In this document: positions 46,875-55,005 of the stretch, one piece after another
How the letters are laid out: each line of letters begins with the position of its first letter
Position numbering within the stretch: position 1 is the first letter of the stretch
NCBI GenBank assembly: GCA_003144015.1
Contig: QFWS01000002.1
Location: 434,001-498,000, forward strand
Source of the DNA: Flavobacteriaceae bacterium LYZ1037
GTDB taxonomy: Bacteria > Bacteroidota > Bacteroidia > Flavobacteriales > Flavobacteriaceae
DNA length: 64,000 bases
Direction of reading: 5' to 3'
Notes under the pieces: generated by a model
What the model saw: only the letters and a program-made list of their open reading frames with translations
Databases searched by the model: none
Told to the model about the DNA's origin: nothing
Program-made: the position numbers and the translations under genes

Positions 46875-47744
46875 ATGCTTTTAATAAATCCAACAGAAGA
46901 TTTTTATATAGGAACTTTAATTTTAACCATCCTTGTTGGCTTTTTACTTATTATTGTTTTTATATGGATACGTCAAATTATTGTAAGCGTTTTTGGTGGT
47001 ATTGAAATGGGATATATGTTTGTTACAAAACGTCCAATGTTTATATATTTTCACCCGTTTTTAAAAAAAATAGAAACACGTCAAGAGAGTATATTAAAGC
47101 AACAATTTACTTTTTATAACAGATTAAGTAATAAACACAAAGCCTATTTCAGGCACAGAGTAGCAGCTTTTATTGAGAATAAACAATTTATAGGTAAAGA
47201 CGGTTTTTTAATTACAGAAGAAGTAAGAGTTTTAATTTCTGCAACAGCTATTATGTTAACATTTGGATTTAGAGATTTTATTATTAAATCCATAAAAAAT
47301 ATTATTGTGTACCCAACTCATTATTATTCTAGCGTTAGCGAAGATTATCATAAAGGAGAGTATAATGTTAATTTGAAAACCTTAGTACTTTCTTGGGATA
47401 ATTTTCAAGATGGGTTTCGAATCGAAGACGATAAATTAAACCTAGCAATTCATGAATTGGCTCATGCCATTCATTTTAATAGTATGTATCAAAACGATAT
47501 TAATTCCGTCATATTTCTAGATACATTTAATAAACTTAGAGACATACTTTTAGTTGATGAGAATTTAAAGGCTAAATTAGTGAGTTCAGAATACATTAGA
47601 GATTATGCTTTTACTAACGATTTTGAATTACTTGCAGTAATTTTAGAAACTTTTATCGAATCGCCAAAGGAGTTTAATTACCGATTTCCAAAGGTTTATA
47701 GCTTAGTAAAACAGATGCTGAATTTTAATTTTAAAGGGTATTAG
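46875..47744 (+). CDS. MtfA-like zinc peptidase (M90) with membrane anchor
   Basis: 289 residues. A strong N-terminal membrane helix (about 12-38, IGTLILTILVGFLLIIVFIW) anchors a cytoplasmic or periplasmic domain of the M90/MtfA type. The zinc-binding HELAH lies at His193-His197 in AIHELAHAIHFNSMY, and the third ligand is probably a downstream Glu in the FTNDFELLAVILETFIE stretch, as in MtfA where the helix supplies it. In E. coli MtfA is a soluble peptidase linked to the glucose-PTS repressor Mlc. Flavobacteria lack that system, so the role here is open. It stands alone with about 210 bases upstream, occupied mainly by the tRNA terminator. Confidence 0.82.
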   Translation: MLLINPTEDFYIGTLILTILVGFLLIIVFIWIRQIIVSVFGGIEMGYMFVTKRPMFIYFHPFLKKIETRQESILKQQFTFYNRLSNKHKAYFRHRVAAFIENKQFIGKDGFLITEEVRVLISATAIMLTFGFRDFIIKSIKNIIVYPTHYYSSVSEDYHKGEYNVNLKTLVLSWDNFQDGFRIEDDKLNLAIHELAHAIHFNSMYQNDINSVIFLDTFNKLRDILLVDENLKAKLVSSEYIRDYAFTNDFELLAVILETFIESPKEFNYRFPKVYSLVKQMLNFNFKGY

Positions 47745-47918
47745 CTTGTTTTTAAATTTTGTTTTGATTTTAATGTAGTAAGGCTCAATAATGCTATAAA
47801 GTTTCCAAATCATGGAAATCTAAAACTTGTAAAAAGACGAATTTTTCAATTTTTAATGTAGTTAAACAGATTAATAAAATTATAATCCAAAATAAGTATC
47901 TTGTAGTTTTAAGATATT

Positions 47919-48854
47919 ATGAATAAACAAACCCTTATTAATTGTTACCAACAAATAAAGCCTTTTGTTCACAGAACACCTGTGCTTACTTCTCATTTAA
48001 TAAACGACATTGTTGGAGCAGACTTGTTTTTTAAGTGTGAGAATTTTCAGAAAATGGGAGCTTTTAAAATGCGTGGTGCAACAAATGCCATCATACAATT
48101 AAACAAAGAGCAAAAAAGTAAAGGTGTTGTTACACATTCTTCTGGAAATTTTGCCCAAGCACTTTCTTTAGCTGCAAAGAGCTTAGGAATTAAGGCTTAT
48201 ATTGTAATGCCAAATTCTGCGCCACAAGTTAAAGTGGATGCTGTAATAGGTTATGGAGGAGTCGTTACTCATTGTGAATCTACACTTGAAGCTAGAGAAA
48301 ATGCTGCTTCGCAAATATCTCAAAAATCAGGAGCAACCTTTATTCATCCGTCAAATGATCTAGATGTTATAATAGGTAACAGTACTGCTTGTTTAGAATT
48401 ACTTGAAGATGTTGCTGATTTAGATTATATTTTTACGCCAGTTGGAGGAGGTGGTTTAATTGCTGGTACAGCTTTAGCCGCTCATTATTTTGGAAAAAAC
48501 TGTAAAGTAATAGGTGGAGAGCCTTTTGAAGCTGATGATGCTTATCGTTCTTTAATTAGTGGTAAAATTGAAACAAATAAGACTGCTAATACCATTGCAG
48601 ATGGTTTAAGAACGCAATTAGGAGATATTAATTTCCCAATCATTCAAAAACATGTTGAACGAATTATTCGTGTTCAAGAACATGAAATCATAGATGCCAT
48701 GCGATTAATTTATGAACGTCTAAAAATAGTAATTGAGCCTTCTAGTGCTGTAGCTCTTGCTGCAGTATTAAAGGAAAAAGAACAATTTAAAAATAAAAAA
48801 ATAGGTGTGATTCTTTCAGGTGGAAATATCGATTTATCTAAACTTCCTTTTTAA
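47919..48854 (+). CDS. PLP-dependent threonine/serine dehydratase (or serine racemase)
   Basis: 311 residues of the fold-type II PLP family, of the short type without a regulatory ACT domain. Lys50 in MGAFKMRGA binds PLP, HSSGNFAQALSLAAKSLG contacts the substrate carboxylate, VGGGGLIAGTALAAHYF is the phosphate-binding glycine loop, and PSSAVALAAVL follows near the end. Members deaminate threonine or serine to 2-oxo acids, and several also racemise serine. Which activity dominates cannot be read from this sequence. Its TAA overlaps the convergent rpe stop by 4 bases (TTAA), with no hairpin between them. Confidence 0.88.
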   Translation: MNKQTLINCYQQIKPFVHRTPVLTSHLINDIVGADLFFKCENFQKMGAFKMRGATNAIIQLNKEQKSKGVVTHSSGNFAQALSLAAKSLGIKAYIVMPNSAPQVKVDAVIGYGGVVTHCESTLEARENAASQISQKSGATFIHPSNDLDVIIGNSTACLELLEDVADLDYIFTPVGGGGLIAGTALAAHYFGKNCKVIGGEPFEADDAYRSLISGKIETNKTANTIADGLRTQLGDINFPIIQKHVERIIRVQEHEIIDAMRLIYERLKIVIEPSSAVALAAVLKEKEQFKNKKIGVILSGGNIDLSKLPF

Positions 48855-49513
48855 CTATTAGCAAGCGTCTTTAATTCTTTGATGGTTTGTAATTGATTGC
48901 TGCTTTTAAATACATGACTTCCAGCGACAAAAACATCTGCTCCAGCATCTACTAATTGTTTGATGTTTTTATCTGTTACTCCACCATCAATTTCAATCTT
49001 GGTGCTTAGTCCTTGTTCGTCAATCATTCGTCTTAATTTCTTGATTCTGTTATAAGTGATGTCTTCAAATTTCTGACCACCAAACCCAGGGTTAATAGAC
49101 ATTAATAACACCATATAACACTTTGGTAGAATATCTTCTAAAACAGAAACTGGAGTTGTTAAATTTAAAACCACACCAGCTTTACATCCAGCATCTTCAA
49201 TTTGTGTGAGTGTTCTGTGTAAATGCACTGTAGATTCGTAATGAACCGTAATAATATCTGCTCCTACTTTCGCAAATTCTTCAATATAGCGTTCTGGTTT
49301 TTCAATCATTAAATGGACATCCAACGGTTTTGTTGCGTGTTTTTTAATGGCTTGAATTACTGGCATGCCATAAGAAATGTTTGGAACAAAGTGTCCATCC
49401 ATAACATCTATATGAAACCAATCGGCATCACTGTTGTTAACCATTTCTACATCGCGTTGCATATTGCCAAAATCGGCAGCTAGCATGGAAGGAGCAATTA
49501 ATTTGGAGTTCAT
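48851..49513 (-). CDS. rpe: Ribulose-phosphate 3-epimerase
   Basis: 220 residues from the ATG at 49513. A longer in-frame start at 49591 would run through a terminator hairpin and add a non-family extension, so it is rejected. TIM-barrel features of Rpe: LIAPSMLAADFGNM, WFHIDVMDGHFVPNISYGMPV (metal-binding His/Asp), VHLMIEKPE, LMSINPGFGGQKF and EIDGGVTDKN...DVFVAGSHVFK. It interconverts ribulose-5-phosphate and xylulose-5-phosphate in the pentose phosphate pathway. It is downstream of the sigma factor gene on the same strand but separated from it by two terminators. Confidence 0.96.
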   Translation of the reverse strand: MNSKLIAPSMLAADFGNMQRDVEMVNNSDADWFHIDVMDGHFVPNISYGMPVIQAIKKHATKPLDVHLMIEKPERYIEEFAKVGADIITVHYESTVHLHRTLTQIEDAGCKAGVVLNLTTPVSVLEDILPKCYMVLLMSINPGFGGQKFEDITYNRIKKLRRMIDEQGLSTKIEIDGGVTDKNIKQLVDAGADVFVAGSHVFKSSNQLQTIKELKTLANS

Positions 49514-49549
49514 TGTGGTGTTTTGTATTGTTTTTACAAAAATAGGTAA

Positions 49550-49582
49550 AAAAATGAAGCCAGAGTAATCAGCTCTGGCTTC
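49550..49582 (-). terminator. Second terminator between rpoD and rpe
   Basis: A perfect 10-bp stem (GAAGCCAGAG, 49556-49565, with CTCTGGCTTC, 49573-49582) has a 7-base loop. Read on the minus strand it is followed by A then seven Ts. It lies only 43 bases before the rpe ATG. Confidence 0.8.
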
Positions 49583-49593
49583 TTTCATCAATC

Positions 49594-49625
49594 AAAAAAC
49601 GAACAGTTATTTTGTAACTGTTTGT
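49594..49625 (-). terminator. Terminator after the primary sigma factor gene
   Basis: On the minus strand AACAGTTA-CAAAA-TAACTGTT forms a perfect 8-bp stem and is followed by CGTTTTTT. It lies 33 bases beyond the rpoD stop. Confidence 0.8.
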
Positions 49626-49657
49626 TACGGTTATTTAGTCGTAATTATTTTAAATTA

Positions 49658-50521
49658 CTATCCTAAATAGGTTTTTAATATTTTACTTCTAGACGTGTGT
49701 TTTAATCTACGAATAGCTTTTTCTTTAATTTGTCTAACACGTTCTCTTGTTAGGTCGAATGTTTCTCCAATTTCTTCCAGAGTCATAGGGTGTTGATTCC
49801 CTAAACCGAAGTATAAACGGATGACATCTGCTTCACGAGGTGTTAATGTTTCTAAGGCTCTTTCAATTTCGGTACGTAAAGATTCATGTAATAAATCTCT
49901 ATCTGGATTTGGCGATTCGCCTGAATTTAAGACATCATATAAATTAGAATCTTCACCTTCAACCAAAGGTGCGTCCATACTTACGTGACGACCAGAATTT
50001 TTCATAGACTCTTTAACATCGTTAATAGTCATGTCTAATTCTTTGGCAATTTCTTCAGCACTTGGTGGGCGCTCATGAGCTTGCTCTAAAAAGGCAAATG
50101 TTTTATTAATTTTATTAATAGAACCAATTTTGTTTAGAGGCAAACGCACAATACGCGATTGCTCTGCAAGCGCTTGTAAAATGGATTGTCTAATCCACCA
50201 AACGGCATAGGATATAAATTTAAAACCACGCGTTTCATCGAAACGTTGTGCTGCTTTAATAAGTCCTAAATTTCCTTCATTAATTAAATCTGGTAAGGTT
50301 AAACCTTGGTTTTGATATTGCTTAGCTACAGAAACAACGAAACGTAAGTTAGCTTTTGTCAACTTTTCTAATGCAAGTTGGTCTCCTGCTTTAATACGTT
50401 GTGCTAATTCTACTTCCTCGTCTGCTGTAATTAAGTCAACTTTTCCAATTTCTTGAAGATATTTATCTAACGAAGCGGTTTCTCTATTAGTAACCTGCTT
50501 TGTAATTTTAAGTTGTCTCAT
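49658..50521 (-). CDS. rpoD: Primary sigma factor RpoD/SigA
   Basis: 287 residues, the short form typical of Bacteroidetes, which lacks the long region 1.1 and the non-conserved insert of E. coli sigma-70. Region 1.2 is [21 protein letters not shown]. Region 2 has [40 protein letters not shown] and [13 protein letters not shown]. Region 3 starts [11 protein letters not shown]. Region 4 ends in [29 protein letters not shown], the -35 (here -33) helix-turn-helix. It directs housekeeping transcription at TTG/TAnnTTTG promoters like those noted in this window. Two hairpins follow the gene. Confidence 0.96.
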   Translation of the reverse strand: MRQLKITKQVTNRETASLDKYLQEIGKVDLITADEEVELAQRIKAGDQLALEKLTKANLRFVVSVAKQYQNQGLTLPDLINEGNLGLIKAAQRFDETRGFKFISYAVWWIRQSILQALAEQSRIVRLPLNKIGSINKINKTFAFLEQAHERPPSAEEIAKELDMTINDVKESMKNSGRHVSMDAPLVEGEDSNLYDVLNSGESPNPDRDLLHESLRTEIERALETLTPREADVIRLYFGLGNQHPMTLEEIGETFDLTRERVRQIKEKAIRRLKHTSRSKILKTYLG

Positions 50522-50622
50522 CTAATGAATGCCTATAAATAAGTTAAGTTATACGAATGTAATAATTATACGTACAAATAGTAAATTTTGTTACAGAAAG
50601 GTACAAATAAATTTTTTGAAAG

Positions 50623-50630
50623 TATATTTG
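50623..50630 (+). promoter_or_regulatory. -7 promoter element of the small secreted protein
   Basis: TATATTTG is a full match to TAnnTTTG and lies 57 bases before the ATG at 50688. No clear -33 TTG at the usual distance. Confidence 0.4.
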
Positions 50631-50687
50631 AATATAATTTTACATAATTATAGTATATTAAGCCTTTATAAAACAATAATTAAGAAC

Positions 50688-51083
50688 ATGAAAAAATTAA
50701 TATTTTTATTATTTGCATTTGGAATGATGCAAGTTTCAGCCCAAAACTTATCGACACAGTCTAAAAGTGATGCTTCCTCAAGTGACTCAATGATTGAAAA
50801 CTTGGTTGCTGATCAAGTAAAAAGCTTTACAGAAAAGTTGAATTTAAACGAAAAACAACAAGAACAAGTTTCTGGGTTGGTAGTTAGCCAGTTTAAAAGT
50901 GAAAAGTTCCAAAAAATGATTGGAAGCATGGGGAATAGTAAAGCATTGAGTTCTGGGTCTAGTTCAGACATGACTAAAAAAATTCAATCTACTTTATTAA
51001 GTGATCAAGGTTTTCGAAAAGAGATGGGTTCCATTTTAGATGACAATCAAAAGGGAGCAATGAAAAAGTATATTCCCCAATAA
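50688..51083 (+). CDS. Small secreted helical protein, unknown function
   Basis: 131 residues from the ATG at 50688, which gives a normal signal peptide (MKKLIFLLFAFGMMQVSAQ). The longer open frame upstream starts inside the promoter region of the divergent sigma gene and is discarded. The mature part is Ser-rich near residues 20-35 and 85-95, with two helical segments (VADQVKSFTEKLNLNEKQQEQVSGLVVSQFKSEKF and a C-terminal FRKEMGSILDDNQKGAMKKY). The 'LNLNEKQQEQV...LDDNQKGAM' spacing recalls the LTxxQ pattern of Spy/CpxP-like periplasmic proteins. That resemblance is weak. A hairpin follows the stop. Confidence 0.75.
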   Translation: MKKLIFLLFAFGMMQVSAQNLSTQSKSDASSSDSMIENLVADQVKSFTEKLNLNEKQQEQVSGLVVSQFKSEKFQKMIGSMGNSKALSSGSSSDMTKKIQSTLLSDQGFRKEMGSILDDNQKGAMKKYIPQ

Positions 51084-51104
51084 ACGTTTAATTAAAAATT
51101 AGAA

Positions 51105-51135
51105 AAGCCCATCAAATTATTTTGATGGGCTTCTT
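51105..51135. terminator. Bidirectional terminator between convergent genes
   Basis: A perfect 12-bp stem (AAGCCCATCAAA, 51105-51116, with TTTGATGGGCTT, 51121-51132) has a 4-base loop. The minus-strand side has the longer T-run (TTTTCTAATTTTT), so it should serve pnp best. Confidence 0.8.
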
Positions 51136-51156
51136 AAAATATAAGTAAATAAAGAA

Positions 51157-53400
51157 TTAATCTTCTTTTTTATCTTCTCTAGGTTTTCTATCGGCACGTC
51201 TGTTATCACGTCCACGATTATCACGAGAACCTCTATTGTCTCTAGAATTATCTCTAGGAGGTCTTTCTTTAAAGCCTTCTGGTTTTGGTAAAATAGCTTT
51301 TCTAGATACTTTCTCTTTTCTAGTTCTAGAATCTATACCAAAATACTTCACATCAAAAACGTCTCCCATGTTTACAACATCAGATACATTTTCTGTACGT
51401 TCCCAAGCTAATTCGCTTACGTGTAATAACACTTCGTTTCCTGGAGCATCCGTATACTCAACAACAGCACCAAAATCTAACATTTTGATTACTTTTACTT
51501 CGTATACACTACCAACTTCAGGCTTAAATAATATAGCGTCTATTTTTGCCATAACAGCTTCGATACCTTTTTTACCAACACCTAAAATTTCAACAATTCC
51601 TTCTTCAGTAACAGGATCTTCGTTAATAACAATCGTTGTATCAGTTTCTTTTTGCATTTCCTGAATCACTTTTCCACCAGGTCCAATTAAGGCACCAATA
51701 AAATCGTTAGGAATACGTCTTGTTACCATTGTAGGTGCATGTTCTTTAACGTCTGCATTTGGTTTAGCAATTGTATCTGTCAACTTCGTTAAGATATGTA
51801 AACGACCATCACGAGCTTGTTTTAGTGCATTCACTAAAATCTCGTAACTTAATCCTTTTACTTTAATATCCATTTGACAAGCTGTAATACCATCAGCAGT
51901 TCCAGTCACTTTAAAATCCATATCTCCTAAGTGATCTTCATCACCTAAAATATCAGATAATACAGCATACTTTCCAGATGCAGCATCAGAAATTAATCCC
52001 ATCGCAATCCCAGAAACTGGTTTTGTCATTTGTACTCCTGCATCCATTAATGCCATTGTTCCAGCACAAACAGTCGCCATTGATGATGAACCGTTAGATT
52101 CTAACACTTCAGATACGACACGAACTGTATATGGACTTTCATCTGGCACCATGCCTTTTAAAGCACGTTGCGCTAAGTTACCATGACCTACCTCTCTACG
52201 AGAAGTCCCACGGATTGGTCTTGCTTCACCTGTACAAAAAGGAGGGAAGTTATAATGTAAATAGAAACGCTCTTCACCTTCTTGAGATGGCATATCTATT
52301 TGATTAGCGTCTCTAGAAGTTCCTAAAGTTACTGTAGCTAAAGCTTGTGTTTCTCCACGTGTAAAAAGTGCAGAACCATGTGTAGATGGTAAGTAATCTA
52401 CTTCACACCAAATTGGTCTGATTTCGTCAGTCTTTCTACCATCTAAACGCAACCCTTCATTTAAGGTTAAGTCGCGAATAGCTGCTTTTTCAGCTTTTCT
52501 GTAATAATCTGAAACTAATCCACCGTAATCTTCTAATTCTTCTTCTGTAAAAGTAGCTTTTATATCTTCTTTAATTTGTTCGAATGCAGCGCTTCTTTCA
52601 TGTTTAGATGATCCAGCTTTTGCTATGGCATATACTTTATCGTAAGCCATATCATGCACCTTTTTCTCTAAATCGGAATCTTCTCTTGCTGGTTCGTATT
52701 CACGAACGTCTTTTTTTCCGAATGCTTCAGCTAATCTCACTTGAGCAGCACATTGAACCTTAATAGCTTCGTGTGCAAACTTAATAGCATCTGCCATTTC
52801 TTCTTCGGAAATCTCATCCATTTCACCTTCTACCATCATAACTGAATCGGCAGAAGCACCAATCATCATATCTAAATCAGATTCTGCTAATTGAGCAAGT
52901 GTTGGGTTAATAATAAATTCACCGTTTATACGACCAACTCTAGCTTCAGAGATTGGACATTCAAAAGGTAAATCTGATAATTGAATTGCAGCAGAAGCAG
53001 CTAATCCAGCCATAGCATCTGGCATCACATTTTCATCGTGAGACATTAATTGAATCATCACCTGTGTTTCAGAATGATAATCTTTTGGGAATAATGGACG
53101 TAATACTCTATCCACTAAACGCATGGTTAATACTTCGCCATCACTTGGTCTTGCTTCTCTTTTGAAAAAGCCTCCAGGATATCTACCTGCAGCAGCAAAC
53201 TTCTCTCTGTAATCTACCGTTAAAGGTAGAAAGTTTAGGTCTTTTTGTTCGTAATTGGAAACAACAGTACATAGTAACATACATTTTCCTGATTGCACAA
53301 CAACACTACCATGAGCTTGTTTTGCTAATTTTCCGGTTTCAATGGAGATTTCTCTTCCATCACCAAGGTCAATGACCTCTCTAAAAACTTTTGGAATCAT
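51157..53400 (-). CDS. pnp: Polyribonucleotide nucleotidyltransferase (PNPase)
   Basis: 747 residues. The first RNase PH domain starts near residue 10 ([21 protein letters not shown]). An all-helical linker follows. The second RNase PH domain holds the catalytic region around [38 protein letters not shown] and [22 protein letters not shown] domain ([21 protein letters not shown], near 560) and an S1 domain ([20 protein letters not shown], near 635) come next. It ends in a basic Arg/Asp/Asn/Gly-rich tail of about 45 residues ([16 protein letters not shown] type). PNPase degrades RNA 3' to 5' by phosphorolysis. It follows rpsO on the same strand, as in many bacteria. Confidence 0.97.
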   Translation of the reverse strand: MIPKVFREVIDLGDGREISIETGKLAKQAHGSVVVQSGKCMLLCTVVSNYEQKDLNFLPLTVDYREKFAAAGRYPGGFFKREARPSDGEVLTMRLVDRVLRPLFPKDYHSETQVMIQLMSHDENVMPDAMAGLAASAAIQLSDLPFECPISEARVGRINGEFIINPTLAQLAESDLDMMIGASADSVMMVEGEMDEISEEEMADAIKFAHEAIKVQCAAQVRLAEAFGKKDVREYEPAREDSDLEKKVHDMAYDKVYAIAKAGSSKHERSAAFEQIKEDIKATFTEEELEDYGGLVSDYYRKAEKAAIRDLTLNEGLRLDGRKTDEIRPIWCEVDYLPSTHGSALFTRGETQALATVTLGTSRDANQIDMPSQEGEERFYLHYNFPPFCTGEARPIRGTSRREVGHGNLAQRALKGMVPDESPYTVRVVSEVLESNGSSSMATVCAGTMALMDAGVQMTKPVSGIAMGLISDAASGKYAVLSDILGDEDHLGDMDFKVTGTADGITACQMDIKVKGLSYEILVNALKQARDGRLHILTKLTDTIAKPNADVKEHAPTMVTRRIPNDFIGALIGPGGKVIQEMQKETDTTIVINEDPVTEEGIVEILGVGKKGIEAVMAKIDAILFKPEVGSVYEVKVIKMLDFGAVVEYTDAPGNEVLLHVSELAWERTENVSDVVNMGDVFDVKYFGIDSRTRKEKVSRKAILPKPEGFKERPPRDNSRDNRGSRDNRGRDNRRADRKPREDKKED

Positions 53401-53501
53401 AAATTTTTTAATTCTAAATTAAACAATGGTCGTTGTGTTGTTGTAGTAGTAGTTGTTGTGACCAATGAAAAACTATGAATAGCTTCTTCTATTTTTGTCA
53501 T
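53397..53501 (-). CDS. Putative poly-threonine upstream reading frame of pnp
   Basis: A 34-codon frame beginning at an ATG inside the REP-like element. The translation starts [14 protein letters not shown], continues with eight consecutive threonines (codons ACA, ACA, ACT, ACT, ACT, ACA, ACA, ACA), then [12 protein letters not shown]. Its TGA overlaps the pnp ATG (ATGA), the arrangement of translationally coupled genes. The Thr run recalls amino-acid leader peptides, yet no terminator/antiterminator hairpin lies between it and pnp. The same bases are also a simple trinucleotide repeat, so coding is unproven. Confidence 0.3.
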   Translation of the reverse strand: MTKIEEAIHSFSLVTTTTTTTTQRPLFNLELKNL

Positions 53502-53604
53502 TGAGAATCATCCTTTAAAGTGATGAGATAATCTTTTTTAATTATAAGAGATTACCATATTTAGACTGCGCTAAGCACAGGTTGGTTACTTCGCTCGAAT
53601 GACA
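53497..53604. repeat. REP-like inverted-repeat element between rpsO and pnp
   Basis: The ends TGTCATTGAG (53497-53506) and CTCGAATGACA (53594-53604) are imperfect inverted repeats. Inside are nested GAGATAATC and GAGATTACC motifs and a TTACTTCGCTCGAATGAC end typical of dispersed Bacteroidetes intergenic elements (GAGATT...TCGCTCGAATGACA). It is AT-rich and degenerate in the centre and holds no gene. Confidence 0.55.
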
Positions 53605-53620
53605 TGTAACTAGTTATTTT

Positions 53621-53648
53621 AAAACAAAAAAGAGGCGCGAAGCCTCTT
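53621..53648 (-). terminator. Terminator after rpsO
   Basis: On the minus strand AAGAGGC and GCCTCTT form a 7-bp stem around a short loop and are followed by TTTTTGTTTT, starting 9 bases beyond the rpsO stop. Confidence 0.8.
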
Positions 53649-53656
53649 AAATGTGA

Positions 53657-53926
53657 TTATTTTCTTAATCCTAATTCTTTAACTATAGCACGATATCTTA
53701 AGATATCTTTCTTAATTAAGTAATCTAGTAAGCTTCTTCTCTTACCTACTAACATTACTAATGAACGCTCTGTATTATAATCTTTACGATTATTTTTTAA
53801 GTGCTGTGTTAAGTGCTCAATTCTGTGTGTAAATAATGCAATTTGTCCTTCAGCAGAACCAGTGTCCTTTGCGTCTTTACCGTGTTTTTTAAAGATTTCC
53901 TCTTTAGATTCTTTTGTTAAATACAT
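53657..53926 (-). CDS. rpsO: 30S ribosomal protein S15
   Basis: 89 residues from the ATG at 53926, exactly the normal S15 length. The start MYLTKESKEEIFKKHGKDAKDTGSAEGQIA, the helix FTHRIEHLTQHLKNNRKDYNTERSL, and the rRNA-binding block LVGKRRSLLDYLIKKDILRY are all S15 hallmarks. S15 binds the central domain of 16S rRNA early in 30S assembly. A longer open frame upstream starts inside the promoter -7 box and is rejected. The roughly 50-base leader contains a hairpin, and S15 is known to repress its own mRNA in many bacteria. Confidence 0.97.
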   Translation of the reverse strand: MYLTKESKEEIFKKHGKDAKDTGSAEGQIALFTHRIEHLTQHLKNNRKDYNTERSLVMLVGKRRSLLDYLIKKDILRYRAIVKELGLRK

Positions 53927-53958
53927 TCTAATATTATTGTAAATGATTGTTATGTACA

Positions 53959-53975
53959 CGAAAGCTTTTCTTTCG
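53959..53975 (-). promoter_or_regulatory. Leader hairpin of rpsO
   Basis: CGAAAG-AAAAG-CTTTCG on the minus strand is a perfect 6-bp hairpin between the promoter and the S15 start. It is a candidate binding site for S15 autoregulation. Only the hairpin is seen; the function is inference. Confidence 0.35.
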
Positions 53976-53980
53976 AGCTG

Positions 53981-53988
53981 CAAATATA
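53981..53988 (-). promoter_or_regulatory. -7 promoter element of rpsO
   Basis: TATATTTG on the minus strand is a full match to TAnnTTTG, about 55 bases before the rpsO ATG. Confidence 0.5.
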
Positions 53989-54097
53989 CTACTTTTTCAT
54001 TAATTGTAATCTTTTGTGAAAATATTATTTTATATCTAATTGTAATTTTTTTCTATTCTATCCGTTTTAATAGCATCTTAACCTTAAAAAATTGATT

Positions 54098-54940
54098 ATG
54101 AAAACATTGAAATTGAAATCGAATGGATTGTTTGCTCTAATAATTCTAGGGCTTTTGTTTACTGCTTGTACAGAAAATGATTCTCCAGATCCTGTATCTC
54201 AAGACCAGGAATTAAATGAAGTGGTTCAATCTTCAGAAATGGACGCTTTGTCTGCATCATTAGAAGATTTTATTATTGAAGTATATGAAGACCAAGAAAG
54301 TGCTGAAGCCAGAGGTGTTATTAGCTCCAGAAATTCTTTCCCTAATTGTGTTACTGTGACTTTGGTTATGGAACAAAATTTTCGAGAACTGACCGTAGAC
54401 TTTGCTGAAGGAGGTTGTATGGTGAGAGGTCATTTACACGAAGGACAAATTGTTATTACTTACGAACGAGATCCTTTAGAAGAACAAGTGTTTCTAGGCT
54501 ATGTTTTAAATGATTACAAGTTTGATAATAAACAGGTTATAGGTAATAATTCTATTTTAAAAGAACTTGCTAATGACAACGGAAATCCACAATTTACACA
54601 TACTGTAGATTTAACAGTTGTTTGGCCAAATGGTTTACAAGCTTCTAGAGAAGGACAAATTATAAGAGAATGGACGGAAGGTTTTGGATCGGGAGTTTTT
54701 ACGGATAGTGTTTTTGAGTTTACAGGTTACTGGAACGCTACCTTTATGAATGGTAGTACTCATAATTACGAGATTATTTTACCCTTACGTCGTGAAGTTT
54801 CTTGTTACTATTTTGTAAGTGGATCTATCGAGGTAGAACGCACCTTTTTTGGTGGTACTTTAGATTATGGAAATGGAGCTTGCGATAATTTTGCGACATT
54901 TACATTAACCGATGGGGCAACCATTGATATTATTTTGTAG
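54098..54940 (+). CDS. Lipoprotein of unknown function
   Basis: 280 residues from the ATG at 54098 (a TTG two codons earlier is possible). The signal LFALIILGLLFTAC gives a lipidated Cys24, followed by TENDSPDP, an acidic stretch like the flavobacterial surface-export signal. The rest is beta-rich with pairs of Cys (NCVTVTL and GGCMVRG; VSCYYFVSGSIEVER and GNGACDNFATFTL), the kind of strands seen in secreted domains, and no obvious catalytic motif. I do not recognise a family. It stands alone with its own terminator, so it is probably transcribed singly and may sit on the cell surface. Confidence 0.7.
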   Translation: MKTLKLKSNGLFALIILGLLFTACTENDSPDPVSQDQELNEVVQSSEMDALSASLEDFIIEVYEDQESAEARGVISSRNSFPNCVTVTLVMEQNFRELTVDFAEGGCMVRGHLHEGQIVITYERDPLEEQVFLGYVLNDYKFDNKQVIGNNSILKELANDNGNPQFTHTVDLTVVWPNGLQASREGQIIREWTEGFGSGVFTDSVFEFTGYWNATFMNGSTHNYEIILPLRREVSCYYFVSGSIEVERTFFGGTLDYGNGACDNFATFTLTDGATIDIIL

Positions 54941-54956
54941 TAAAAGAAACATATAT

Positions 54957-54987
54957 AAAAAAAAGCGACCTAATGGTCGCTTTTTTT
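54957..54987. terminator. Bidirectional terminator between lipoprotein gene and accD
   Basis: AAAAAAGCGACC-TAAT-GGTCGCTTTTTTT is a symmetric stem with A- and T-runs on both sides, lying between two convergent genes. It should stop transcription in either direction. Confidence 0.9.
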
Positions 54988-55005
54988 ATTATTATATAGT
55001 TGAAA

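Noticed and set aside
47800-47840. TTTCCA...TGGAAA hairpin after the MtfA-like gene as a terminator
   Set aside because: The stem is only 6 bp, AT-rich and not followed by a T-run.
49514-49591. N-terminal extension of ribulose-phosphate epimerase
   Set aside because: The extension would be translated from a terminator hairpin and is not a feature of the family; the ATG at 49513 fits the normal N-terminus.
50529-50687. N-terminal extension of the small secreted protein
   Set aside because: It would hide the signal peptide and overlaps the promoter region; the ATG at 50688 gives a normal signal peptide.
53420-53460. CRISPR or tandem-repeat array before pnp
   Set aside because: It is one short run of trinucleotides, not spaced direct repeats; described instead as a possible poly-Thr frame.
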